From the IMG/VR virus record IMGVR_UViG_3300031673_000285, positions 1 to 33,133 of that record: a stretch of 33,133 bases of DNA. One strand, written 5' to 3'. This document shows, piece after piece, positions 1 to 7,781 of this stretch. Origin of the DNA: a virus. The notes beneath the pieces are model-generated. The model saw only the letters and a program-made list of their open reading frames with translations, ran no database searches and had not been told where the DNA came from. Within the stretch, counting starts at the first letter, position 1. Every line of letters begins with the position of its first letter. The position numbers and the translations under genes were made by a program.

Positions 1-805
1 AACTTACGTCAAGCATTCCTGCATTCCATGTAAATCCAGAACCTATAGAAGATTCTTTTAGATAAGTTCCATCAAAAATTAAATTCTGTTTTGTTGAATA
101 TAAATTATTTATCGATAAATCTCTTTGAACTAAAGATCCATCAATATAATCATAATTCATTGAAACTACACTAACATCTAGATATCCTGATGCGTTCCAT
201 ACAAAATTTGAGCCTAATGAAGCTTCAGACAATTTTAAAATAATAGAACCATCTATATATGAATAATATGATGTTACTTGATTTACAACTGATTGTAATC
301 CTGTAATAGAACTTATAGGCTGATAACCTTTGTGATGAGCTCTATTTAAGTAATAACTTCCAGCATATCCATTTAATGTACTTGCATCAGTAATACTAGT
401 AATTTCATATTTCTGTAGAATATCATGAATAAGTACAGATGTACTATCAGAAATTTGAATATCATGAGTAAGAACTGTTGGAACTGTTGGAGATGCAGTG
501 CCTTGAGTATAATCTATTGCAAATGTCGTGACTGTTCCAGAAGATGCGGAAGATAAAGTATAACGTACTTGTAGAAAAAAGTAATAATTATTGAGTGTAT
601 TGATTCTGGAAATTGCGCTTCGAGTTAAAGTTTCCCAAGCAGACCAATACTCATTATTAAATGACCAACGAAATTCTTTTTTTGAAAATGTTCCACTAGA
701 ATTATCTGAGTAATTTTTAACAGTTCCAACATTTTCAATAGGCTGATCATTATATAAGATAATAACTAAACCGTCTTGTGTTCTAGAAAAATTTGAAAAT
801 TGCAT
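1..805 (-). CDS. Tail-fibre-like structural protein (C-terminal part outside window)
   Basis: The frame is open from an ATG at 805 to the window edge (268 codons seen), so the gene is partial. The N-terminus MQFSNFSRTQDG is followed by GTFSKKEFRWSFNNEYWSAW, which matches GSFTKKEFRYSFDNVIWSPW in the next gene (934-2262). The two are paralogues. Later blocks repeat the pattern SLGSNF.WN.SGYLD.S, a bend rich in Asn, Ser and Asp, and YIDGSL. Such repeats are common in phage fibre or baseplate-appended proteins. I infer a virion fibre or fibre-connector; the receptor and exact position are unknown. No clear promoter lies in 806-933, so it is probably read through from the upstream paralogue. Confidence 0.6.
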   Translation of the reverse strand, partial: MQFSNFSRTQDGLVIILYNDQPIENVGTVKNYSDNSSGTFSKKEFRWSFNNEYWSAWETLTRSAISRINTLNNYYFFLQVRYTLSSASSGTVTTFAIDYTQGTASPTVPTVLTHDIQISDSTSVLIHDILQKYEITSITDASTLNGYAGSYYLNRAHHKGYQPISSITGLQSVVNQVTSYYSYIDGSIILKLSEASLGSNFVWNASGYLDVSVVSMNYDYIDGSLVQRDLSINNLYSTKQNLIFDGTYLKESSIGSGFTWNAGMLDVS

Positions 806-933
806 AAAACAAATTTATGTTTTATTTATATATTCTTTAATCTAAAACATAAATAAAAATATGTGATATATTATGAATTGTTAATGTTTTATTTTTTATT
901 CTTTATCTAAAATGTATATTTCTATAATAATGT

Positions 934-2262
934 TTACTTATTTATTGATACAAGTATTCCATTTTTAAATACTGCAATTGACGTATCATATAACACAAGT
1001 AATCCACTAAATCCTTCAGAACCGTCAGCATAATATCCAAGTGTATTTAAAGAAGCATTTATAGTTAATCCACCAGACATTGTATCTCCAGATTTATTAA
1101 CTATATTACTTAATGAAGCATCTATTCTTTCTATACTTGCATCTTGAGTGCTATTCCAACTAGTTAAATAAGCAATAGAAGCATCAAATTTTGTTTGAGT
1201 TAAATCTCCTAATGAAGCATTGGTTTTAAATACTAATGGATATATTGTTATTAATGAGGCATCTATTCTTCCTATTGAAGCATTTGAAGCAAAAGCTCTA
1301 TTTACTGACGCATTAGTTGCATAGTGTCCAGTAGAAGTATTAAGAGCATAAGTCAATTCAGACATAGGTCCTAAGCATGCATCAAGATAATTAAATTGAA
1401 CTGTTAAATTTCCTAATGATGCATTTGAAGCAAAAGCTAAGCCAACTGATACATTGGTTGCATAATTTCCAGTAGAAGTATTAAGTGCATATGTTAATTG
1501 ATCTATACTATATAATGATGTATCTGTTATATTTAATTGAGATACCAGTGTATAATAACTCAATGATGAATTTATTACATAAACCAATTCAGATACAGGG
1601 CCTAAACAAGCATCAAGATAATTAACTCGAGATGTTACATCTCCTAATGAAGCATTAGTTTTAAACACTAAAGGATATATTGTTCCCAATGATACATCTA
1701 TTCTTATTATGCTTGCATCTTGTGCACTATTTTTCTCAAAAGCAACCACTATACTTGCATCTCTTGCACTTAAAGAACTATCTACATATTCATAACTTAT
1801 TAAAACTATACTAGTATCTAAATATCCCGAGGAATTCCATGTAAAATTTGAACCAAATGAAGCATCAGGAATATATGTAGCTCTTATATCATTTAATGAA
1901 CCATCGACATATTCATAATCTATATAATATAACGTTCTCGTGGAAGTTGTATCTCTAGAGTCATAATTAATATAAATCACATCGATATTGCCTGCAATAA
2001 CACTTGACCGTGAATATTTAATATGAATATAAAAATTACTTTGATCAGAAAAATTAATTCCCGTAAGATTTGCTGTCGTAAATGATTGCCAAGGAGACCA
2101 TATAACATTATCAAATGAATAACGAAATTCTTTCTTAGTAAAACTGCCTGTAACTCCTTCTTCCTTAAAAGAACGAAGTCTATTAATATTAAGAATAGGC
2201 GAAATATTACGAAACTCTATACTTGTTATATATGTACGTCTATTATCTAATGTGTATTGCAT
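934..2262 (-). CDS. Tail-fibre-like protein with internal repeats
   Basis: This 442-residue protein starts at the ATG at 2262, 43 nt below a recognisable promoter. Residues 1-100 form a domain shared with the preceding-in-window paralogue at 1-805. Residues about 115-400 are repeats: YVDGSL, SNASLG, NYLDACLGP(V/M)SEL, ALNTSTG.YATN.SV..AF and YPLVFKTNASLGD each occur at least twice. Near the C-terminus is SGDTMSGGLTI, the 'GDTM.G.L' element seen in many phage tail-fibre proteins. Established knowledge links that element to fibre shafts; a host-attachment role is inferred. Repeats of this kind recombine easily, so copy number may vary between relatives. No chaperone or receptor-binding tip is recognisable. 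Confidence 0.65.
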   Translation of the reverse strand: MQYTLDNRRTYITSIEFRNISPILNINRLRSFKEEGVTGSFTKKEFRYSFDNVIWSPWQSFTTANLTGINFSDQSNFYIHIKYSRSSVIAGNIDVIYINYDSRDTTSTRTLYYIDYEYVDGSLNDIRATYIPDASFGSNFTWNSSGYLDTSIVLISYEYVDSSLSARDASIVVAFEKNSAQDASIIRIDVSLGTIYPLVFKTNASLGDVTSRVNYLDACLGPVSELVYVINSSLSYYTLVSQLNITDTSLYSIDQLTYALNTSTGNYATNVSVGLAFASNASLGNLTVQFNYLDACLGPMSELTYALNTSTGHYATNASVNRAFASNASIGRIDASLITIYPLVFKTNASLGDLTQTKFDASIAYLTSWNSTQDASIERIDASLSNIVNKSGDTMSGGLTINASLNTLGYYADGSEGFSGLLVLYDTSIAVFKNGILVSINK

Positions 2263-2304
2263 GAAAAAATACTTAATTTTATTTATTTATTCAAAAATAA
2301 ATTT

Positions 2305-2330
2305 CACATATATTTTTTTTCATTGACAAA
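2305..2330 (-). promoter_or_regulatory. Bacteroidetes-type promoter for the tail-fibre gene
   Basis: On the minus strand TTTGTC lies 18 nt upstream of TATATGTG, one change from the TATATTTG element seen elsewhere in the window. The predicted transcription start is about 35 nt upstream of the ATG at 2262. The spacing matches the promoters at 31378 and 11685. Confidence 0.5.
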
Positions 2331-2348
2331 TACATATATTGATTAAAC

Positions 2349-2376
2349 AAGAAAGAGTCATGACTGACTCTTTCTT
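2349..2376. terminator. Bidirectional-looking terminator hairpin
   Basis: A perfect 12-bp stem (AAGAAAGAGTCA with TGACTCTTTCTT) and a TGAC loop, followed by an A/T-rich tract on both sides. It lies just beyond the stop codon at 2396 of the leftward gene and before the tail-fibre promoter. It therefore separates the enzyme block from the structural genes. Confidence 0.75.
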
Positions 2377-2395
2377 TAATTATAAAAATTATTTT

Positions 2396-3139
2396 TTAAA
2401 GCATATTACTTTTTTCAATATAATGATAAAGTATTTTCATTCCATTTAATCCCAAACCAGTATAAGGGCTATAATAATTTGATAAAATTATCTTTGGATT
2501 TTTTGATACGTATATTTGTATGTTATTTTCTAAAACTATTGTTTCAAATCGTATGTCTTCATACATTAATTGTAGAAATGCTTTTTTATTATGTTTGTCT
2601 CCCGAGCCAAGTATCAATGCCTTCTTTGTCATTTCAAAAGCAGCTTTCAAAATAGATAATCTTAATGTTTTCCAAGGACTTTCTTGTGATCTGTATAAAG
2701 TAAAATTAAACATATTACGATATCTACTTTCATCAATATTTTCATAATTCCAGTGTCTTTCAGTACTTTGTGGTAAGGGCTTGAGGTTGATAACACTTGT
2801 CTCAGTTCTATAAAGTTCTTCAAGAATATATTTGTTTAGAAATGCTCTTCCTTCACCTGTAAGTTCATCAAAAAATCTGTCATCTTTATATCGAATCGCA
2901 AGAGCTAGGCGACTTATGCACTGAAGAAAAATACTGCTAACAGGAAGATTTCCTGTTATAGTTGGCACAAATCCTGCTCCTACTTTAAGAACAGGATTTG
3001 ATGACCAGGTACGTTTAAAACTTTCGATTGTAGCTTCAGTAGATCCAGCACCCTCTGCAGTTCCTAATTCATTTCCAAAAATTACTATTTTCGCTTTATC
3101 AATGGGCCCACCACCAATACATCTAAATAATAATTTCAT
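2396..3139 (-). CDS. Conserved protein, possible uracil-DNA-glycosylase-like fold
   Basis: The 247-residue product starts MKLLFRCIGGGPIDKA at an ATG at 3139. I chose this start because longer in-frame options overlap the upstream gene, which stops at 3147. Near the N-terminus is a glycine-rich strand-loop, IVIFGNELGTAEGAGS. Near the C-terminus is PKIILSNYYSPYTGLG. This order (early Gly-rich active-site loop, late strand plus loop) recalls the uracil-DNA glycosylase superfamily, where the late motif is usually HPS. The match is weak and no catalytic residue is certain. A DNA-base repair role is only a possibility. It is co-transcribed with the HD protein upstream (7-nt gap) and ends at the 2349-2376 terminator. 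Confidence 0.5.
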   Translation of the reverse strand: MKLLFRCIGGGPIDKAKIVIFGNELGTAEGAGSTEATIESFKRTWSSNPVLKVGAGFVPTITGNLPVSSIFLQCISRLALAIRYKDDRFFDELTGEGRAFLNKYILEELYRTETSVINLKPLPQSTERHWNYENIDESRYRNMFNFTLYRSQESPWKTLRLSILKAAFEMTKKALILGSGDKHNKKAFLQLMYEDIRFETIVLENNIQIYVSKNPKIILSNYYSPYTGLGLNGMKILYHYIEKSNML

Positions 3140-3146
3140 TTGTCCA

Positions 3147-3674
3147 TTAGTCAAGATCATCTGAATAATCTTTAAGCATATTATCAAACTCAGTAAATTG
3201 TTGAAGAAGATCAAAATGTGGGTGCGAACGAAAAATCTGTTGTTTAGCTTGACGCATATTTGAAAGTTGTTTTGCACGCATATGTTGATCAACTATATAA
3301 TATATTATATTATAATCTCCGCCTAAAGATTCAATCCAGTCTTTATATTTTAACACGAGACGAGATGAAATTTTTTCATGACCATGAGCAGACCATTTAT
3401 TTGGAATTGTTGCATGTTTAATAGTAGTAAAAATTTTTCCCATATCATGAAAATATGCTGCTAGTATAAGATTTATATCATTTGTTCGTTTGGCTCTATT
3501 AAAAACAATTTTAATATGATCATAAATCCATTTTTCCGGATGATAAATTAATGTTTGTGGAATTATTTTACTTTTTTCAAATATTTCTTGAATTTCTAAA
3601 GGAGAAATTTTAATTAATTGTTCTATGGTCATTTTTGAAATATCAATAATTAAATGTTCTTTAACTAGTTTCAT
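3147..3674 (-). CDS. HD-domain phosphohydrolase
   Basis: A 175-residue protein with the metal-binding pattern of the HD superfamily: H53 in YDHIKIVF, the H76-D77 pair in AAYFHDMGK, and further His residues in KWSAHGHEK (97 and 99). A late IVDQHMRA supplies another candidate ligand. HD proteins hydrolyse phosphomonoesters or phosphodiesters of nucleotides or RNA ends. The arrangement resembles the HD domain of bacterial CCA-adding enzymes and small nucleotidases, but the substrate cannot be read from sequence. A consensus promoter lies directly upstream (3703-3726). The downstream gene follows after 7 nt. Confidence 0.75.
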   Translation of the reverse strand: MKLVKEHLIIDISKMTIEQLIKISPLEIQEIFEKSKIIPQTLIYHPEKWIYDHIKIVFNRAKRTNDINLILAAYFHDMGKIFTTIKHATIPNKWSAHGHEKISSRLVLKYKDWIESLGGDYNIIYYIVDQHMRAKQLSNMRQAKQQIFRSHPHFDLLQQFTEFDNMLKDYSDDLD

Positions 3675-3702
3675 AACATATATAATATTTTTTATAATTG
3701 TA

Positions 3703-3726
3703 TAAATATAATCATTTTTATTGAAA
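3703..3726 (-). promoter_or_regulatory. Promoter for the HD-domain gene
   Basis: On the minus strand TTTCAA lies 16 nt upstream of TATATTTA, with the ATG at 3674. It matches the T(T/G)TCA(G/A)A - TATATTT(G/A) pattern of the other promoters here. Confidence 0.65.
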
Positions 3727-3870
3727 TAAAAAATATTTTATTGTTTATTTTTAATGAATATATAAAATATATAACAGTTAGATTAATATTTAGCGTATTA
3801 ATCAACCAAAGGAAAGATAAAGGCTGTCCTGTTATAATTTATATATTTAAATAAAATAAGGAAAGAAATC

Positions 3871-4806
3871 ATGAAAAAATTTAGAAAAACAGAAGATGGA
3901 CTTTTTATATGTGAAGAGTGCAATAAAACATTTGTTAAAAAATTTAGTTTAAGTAATCATTTATTTTATAGTCATAAAAATATAAGTAAAAAAGAATATT
4001 TTGATAAATGGTTAAAAGATGAAAATGATGGTAAATGTATAATATGTGGAAATGAAACAAAATTTATCAGTTTAGTTGGATATAAAACATGTTGTAGCGC
4101 ACAATGTGGTTATGATTATAATCATATACAAATAGATAAAGCAGTTTTAGAAAAATATGGAGTAAGCAATATTTCAAAAATACCGGAAATTAAAATAAAA
4201 AAAGAAAAAACCTGTTTAAAAAATCATGGAGTTAAAGCAGGATTCGCAGATGTAGAAAAAAGAAAAATAACTATTAATAAAAAATATGGATGTGATAATG
4301 TATTTCAAAATGAAGAAATTAAAGAAAAATGTAAACAAGCACATTTAAAAAACTTGGGAGTAGAGTATCCGTTACAATCTCAATTCGCTAAAGATAAATT
4401 TAAATTTACGTGTATTAAAAAATTTGGAGTTGAAAATCCTTCTCAAAATAAAGAAATTTTTGAAAAAGGACAAAAAACTAGATTAAATTTAAAACAATAT
4501 AAAAACACAAAAATTTATTATAGAGGTTCTTATGAATTTGATTTTCTTGAAAATTTTTATGATAATCATTCAGATATTCAAAATGCAAAGGGTATAAAAT
4601 ATGAATTTGAAGGTAAAAGTCGAATGTATTTTCCCGATTTTTATATTCCATCACTAAATCTTATAATAGAATGTAAAAATTCTTATTTATATGAACGTTA
4701 TAAAGAAAATATAGATATAAAAGAAAAAGCTACTATTGCTAGTGGCTTTAATTACATTATGATTTTGGATAAGAAATATGATGATCTGTATAATATTGTT
4801 CTTTAA
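3871..4806 (+). CDS. Free-standing homing endonuclease, PD-(D/E)xK type with zinc fingers
   Basis: A 311-residue product. Residues 1-40 carry a C2H2-like finger (CEEC...H...H). Residues about 55-80 hold a second Cys cluster (CIICG ... CC..QC). Then come repeats of the type KYGV.N..Q, which in phage and HNH/Vsr homing enzymes serve as DNA-binding modules. The C-terminus (about 217-300) is a nuclease domain: RGSYEFDFLE, YFPDFYIPSLN and IIECKNS give the E...PD...ExK signature. A close relative lies at 16601-17398. The gene opposes its neighbours, its 3' end overlaps the phosphatase gene by 50 nt, and it has an unusual Shine-Dalgarno-like AAGGAAAG before the ATG. All three fit recent insertion of a mobile gene. 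Confidence 0.8.
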   Translation: MKKFRKTEDGLFICEECNKTFVKKFSLSNHLFYSHKNISKKEYFDKWLKDENDGKCIICGNETKFISLVGYKTCCSAQCGYDYNHIQIDKAVLEKYGVSNISKIPEIKIKKEKTCLKNHGVKAGFADVEKRKITINKKYGCDNVFQNEEIKEKCKQAHLKNLGVEYPLQSQFAKDKFKFTCIKKFGVENPSQNKEIFEKGQKTRLNLKQYKNTKIYYRGSYEFDFLENFYDNHSDIQNAKGIKYEFEGKSRMYFPDFYIPSLNLIIECKNSYLYERYKENIDIKEKATIASGFNYIMILDKKYDDLYNIVL

Positions 4807-5269
4807 GTAATCTAAAAATATGATAATTTAAAGAACATCTTGGTGAATGTTTTATAATATTATCTTTTTTATCATTAAAAAAATCATAAATGAATAAACC
4901 TATAGAATAGCTCCTACTGATCCCCGCGCCACAATGTAACACGACCATACTTTTGTCCTTATTTTTCTTAATGAATTCATATAATTTTTTTGCTTTATAT
5001 TCATTGAACATATTACAGGAAGCTATTCCCATTTCAATATATTTTTCTACTGTATTTTCTCCGTAATCTGGAAAGTGCATGATCATGACATTTGAATGTT
5101 GACGTTTAAAATACGAGTATACATCGTTCTTCCCCATAAGCGCTCTTCGCTCACATGGATTATTTATAGAAATAAACATCATATCTTTAGTCTCAACATT
5201 ATCATTAGTAATCATGTTATAATCCATAAATTTATTAAATTCTCTTTTATTTAGAATCAGTATTTTCAT
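4757..5269 (-). CDS. Protein-tyrosine/dual-specificity phosphatase-like protein
   Basis: A 170-residue protein with the CX5R phosphatase loop VLHCGAGISRS (C113 nucleophile, R119) and a plausible general-acid loop FPDYGEN (D68). This is the cysteine-based phosphatase fold, whose members act on phosphoproteins, inositides or, in some viruses, RNA 5'-triphosphates. Its start lies inside the end of the RNA ligase 1 gene (23-nt overlap), suggesting translational coupling. That pairing makes an RNA-end substrate worth considering, but this is inference. The 3' end overlaps the convergent homing endonuclease by 50 nt, so the C-terminus may have been altered when that gene inserted. Confidence 0.75.
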   Translation of the reverse strand: MKILILNKREFNKFMDYNMITNDNVETKDMMFISINNPCERRALMGKNDVYSYFKRQHSNVMIMHFPDYGENTVEKYIEMGIASCNMFNEYKAKKLYEFIKKNKDKSMVVLHCGAGISRSYSIGLFIYDFFNDKKDNIIKHSPRCSLNYHIFRLLKEQYYTDHHISYPKS

Positions 5270-6422
5270 ATTTTTCCACTATGTGTTTTGCATTATACAA
5301 ATGTTTGGCCGCGTTTAACATATATGTAGTTTTATGTTTTCTGTATTCTTCAGGTTTTTCAATTTTCTTTCTTGCTAATCCAAAGAATCCTGACTTATGT
5401 TTATCAGTTGCAAACTTAGCCCAATTATTAAAGTAAAAAGAAGAATTATAGGTGTCTATTAATTCGTTTACATTTTCTTCAATATAATTAGACCAGCTAT
5501 TAACAGCTGTTTTAACTCTTTCAATAAATTTAAACGCATCTGCGTCATCAGTCATATTCAATTCCTGAGTAACATCATCTAAAGATTCTTCTAAGTAATG
5601 CTTTATAACGAAATCTTCTCTAAAAATATTCATAGTACGAATACCATGCAGATTAAAGTACCATACACATTTACATTTCACAAGTTGCCCATCTTCAAAT
5701 TCAACTACAACGCCTTCCATATCCTGTGCAGTTTTCATCATTTCATTAAGATAATATAACGATGACACATGCAATGAACTTACTGTAGGAATATCAGAAT
5801 ATAAATGATACGATGATGCAACTGAATAATAATTTCCATTTAAGTTATCACGCATACCAATTAAACGAAGTTCTTTCTTTGTATATTTCAGTACAATACG
5901 GTTATCGTATGATACATATTCAAATAAAGGAGTTAAGTTATCTTTAAGTGCTTCATCTACAACTTTTTTGATTCCATCTTGGCTGTTATATAATTGCATA
6001 GCAGCTATCGACTGTTCGTTTGTAAAACCAGCTTGAGTTTTTGCAAACACGGTTCCATCAGGTAATTGCATAAACGCAACTAAAGAACCGTCTTCTTTTA
6101 CAGTTATGTGTTTTATTTTTTTGTCTTTAAGAACGTCATACTGAGTTGATTCAACTTGATTAACATTGAAGAATTTCTTAAGCATCAAAAATCTTTTATA
6201 CAAAGTTCCATCGGCATTAAATACAAATGTAACTCCGCGCATATCAAAGGCGTTAATGTTTGGGTCATTGATTGGATCAATAAACATCTTATAATCACAC
6301 AAAAAATAGTTAAAAGTTACAATTCGATAATCGTTGATACGATGTTCGGTTTTATAAAAGTTGAAGTTCTTGTGAGCTTCACAAATTTTTAATGCATCTT
6401 CATATGTAATAAGGTAACTCAT
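5247..6422 (-). CDS. rnlA: T4 RNA ligase 1-like ATP-dependent RNA ligase
   Basis: At 391 residues it is close to T4 RnlA (374). Nucleotidyltransferase motif I is KEDGSL with K109 as the predicted AMP-accepting lysine, equivalent to the T4 motif KEDGS. Other motifs follow in order: a motif III-like PLFEYVSYDNRIVL, motif IV EGVVVEFEDG, and motif V VKCKCVWYFNLHG. T4 RnlA seals tRNA broken by the host anticodon nuclease. The same tRNA-repair role is likely here, because the window encodes a kinase-like protein, a HAD phosphatase and several tRNAs. It has its own promoter (6441-6464), and the phosphatase gene overlaps its 3' end. Confidence 0.9.
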   Translation of the reverse strand: MSYLITYEDALKICEAHKNFNFYKTEHRINDYRIVTFNYFLCDYKMFIDPINDPNINAFDMRGVTFVFNADGTLYKRFLMLKKFFNVNQVESTQYDVLKDKKIKHITVKEDGSLVAFMQLPDGTVFAKTQAGFTNEQSIAAMQLYNSQDGIKKVVDEALKDNLTPLFEYVSYDNRIVLKYTKKELRLIGMRDNLNGNYYSVASSYHLYSDIPTVSSLHVSSLYYLNEMMKTAQDMEGVVVEFEDGQLVKCKCVWYFNLHGIRTMNIFREDFVIKHYLEESLDDVTQELNMTDDADAFKFIERVKTAVNSWSNYIEENVNELIDTYNSSFYFNNWAKFATDKHKSGFFGLARKKIEKPEEYRKHKTTYMLNAAKHLYNAKHIVEKYENTDSK

Positions 6423-6440
6423 AATATTATTGATATATTA

Positions 6441-6464
6441 CAAATATAACAAAAATATCTGAAA
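6441..6464 (-). promoter_or_regulatory. Promoter for rnlA
   Basis: On the minus strand TTTCAG sits 16 nt upstream of TATATTTG. The motif ends about 19 nt above the ATG at 6422, so the leader is very short. Confidence 0.75.
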
Positions 6465-6492
6465 TAAAAAAATTAAAATGGATTAAAATGAA

Positions 6493-6831
6493 TTATTTTA
6501 AATCTTCTTTTCTTCCGGTGTAACGAATTAAGAAGTTGTAATAAAAATAAGAAGGATAAAAATAGCTAGAAAAAACAAAAGTATACATACTTTTTTCGTT
6601 TACAACTTTACGAATAATTTTTTGTTCAATAGATATAGTGTCAGTTATCATTTGATTTGAGATCCATTGATCTAAACTTATAGAGTCTACATTATAATAA
6701 TTTAATTGAGAATAAACATCTGTAATTGCTTCATTAACGTCAATATATCTTTGATAATATAAATTTCTTGTTATGTATTCATTACATGAAGTAAACAATA
6801 ATAAAACTAAAATAATAATAAATTTTTTCAT
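6493..6831 (-). CDS. Small predicted lipoprotein
   Basis: A 112-residue protein with a lipoprotein signal peptide: MKK, a hydrophobic run, then LLFTSC with the lipidated Cys at residue 16. The mature part is rich in Tyr, Asn and Ile and ends in a charged tail. No domain is recognised. The start overlaps the end of the membrane-protein gene upstream by 4 nt (ATGA), so translation is probably coupled. Phage-encoded envelope lipoproteins often act in superinfection exclusion, but nothing here shows that directly. Confidence 0.65.
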   Translation of the reverse strand: MKKFIIILVLLLFTSCNEYITRNLYYQRYIDVNEAITDVYSQLNYYNVDSISLDQWISNQMITDTISIEQKIIRKVVNEKSMYTFVFSSYFYPSYFYYNFLIRYTGRKEDLK

Positions 6832-7199
6832 TTTTTAACAAGTATTATACTAAAAAATAATTCAAATATAATTGTAAACGAACAATACAATATTATTATA
6901 TCTAACCACCAAACAATCATAGGATTATAAAATACTATTGAACCTACAAATAATAAAATCATTATAAATTTACATAAATGCCAAAAATCTGTAAGCCATA
7001 CAAATATTGTGCTTGATCCTAAAAATTTTTCACCTTTTTCAGGATCTCCGTCTTTCCATTTATTTCTCCATGAAAAATTTGGATTTACCCATAACTGATT
7101 TGGCCAATTTCTAAATATAGAAGTATTCCATCTAAATCTAAGAACATCCACACAAGCACTAAATATGCCTCCTAAAATTAATAGAATTAAAGAAATCAT
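6828..7199 (-). CDS. Small membrane protein, Trp-rich
   Basis: A 123-residue protein with an N-terminal hydrophobic segment (about 1-17), a polar Trp/Asn-rich stretch (FRWNTSIFRNWPNQLW, then FSWRNKW) and two C-terminal transmembrane segments (about 76-120). Its ATG overlaps the stop of the upstream gene by one base and its end overlaps the lipoprotein start by 4 nt. The three small envelope genes at 6493-7429 thus form a coupled set. Function unknown. Confidence 0.65.
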   Translation of the reverse strand: MISLILLILGGIFSACVDVLRFRWNTSIFRNWPNQLWVNPNFSWRNKWKDGDPEKGEKFLGSSTIFVWLTDFWHLCKFIMILLFVGSIVFYNPMIVWWLDIIILYCSFTIIFELFFSIILVKK

Positions 7200-7429
7200 T
7201 ACAAGCTCTTTATAGCATTAACAATTCCAGCAATAGTAAAAACTAAAAAAGTTAAAATAAGATATCCAAGTGATACTAATCCAACTACATTAAAAATACT
7301 GTGCAAAACACCTGTACTGTTTCTAACAACCAATACAGAAATGATCAATAACAGAAATGCAACGAGAATTTTTAGTAAACCATTTTTCTCAAACCAATTC
7401 TTGAAAAAATTAATAATCTTTATAAACAT
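7199..7429 (-). CDS. Small two-segment membrane protein
   Basis: A 76-residue protein with a short charged N-terminus (FFKNWFEKNG) and two hydrophobic segments (about 17-36 and 45-68). No family is recognised. It is the first gene of the 6493-7429 envelope set. Confidence 0.6.
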   Translation of the reverse strand: MFIKIINFFKNWFEKNGLLKILVAFLLLIISVLVVRNSTGVLHSIFNVVGLVSLGYLILTFLVFTIAGIVNAIKSL

Positions 7430-7448
7430 AGCCTTTTATTTTATTTAT

Positions 7449-7781
7449 TCAAAACAATTTTGTAGTATTTATTTTTCTTTCTGAAAATGGCATCAGAAAC
7501 ACCGGAGAGATGTAATAGTATCCTACTTTATAGTCAGCATATTTTACAGTTCTAATTTGCCAGTAAATTTTTTCAGTTCTTCCTTCAGGTTCAAGCCAAT
7601 GATAATAAAAGGGTTCTGGAGTTATTTCATTTGGAACTTTAGTATTAAAATGAGATTTTAATGGAACTAAAATTTGTTCTTTTGTAAGTTCAACATAAGC
7701 GCCTCTTCCACCATGAACTACTCTTTCAAAACCATTTGAAAATTGAGTACCATCTAAAAAATATAAACATATATTATTCAT
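7449..7781 (-). CDS. Conserved hypothetical protein beside the ATP-grasp enzyme
   Basis: The 110-residue product starts MNNICLYFLDGTQFSNGF. An in-frame ATG at 7799 would add six residues (MNGKNI). Both starts lie inside the 3' end of the ATP-grasp gene; the shorter one gives an 8-nt overlap, typical of coupling. The sequence has no signal peptide, and its most distinctive element is FERVVHGGRGAYVEL. The overlap suggests it works with the ATP-grasp enzyme, either as a substrate or as a partner domain. That is inference. Confidence 0.6.
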   Translation of the reverse strand: MNNICLYFLDGTQFSNGFERVVHGGRGAYVELTKEQILVPLKSHFNTKVPNEITPEPFYYHWLEPEGRTEKIYWQIRTVKYADYKVGYYYISPVFLMPFSERKINTTKLF

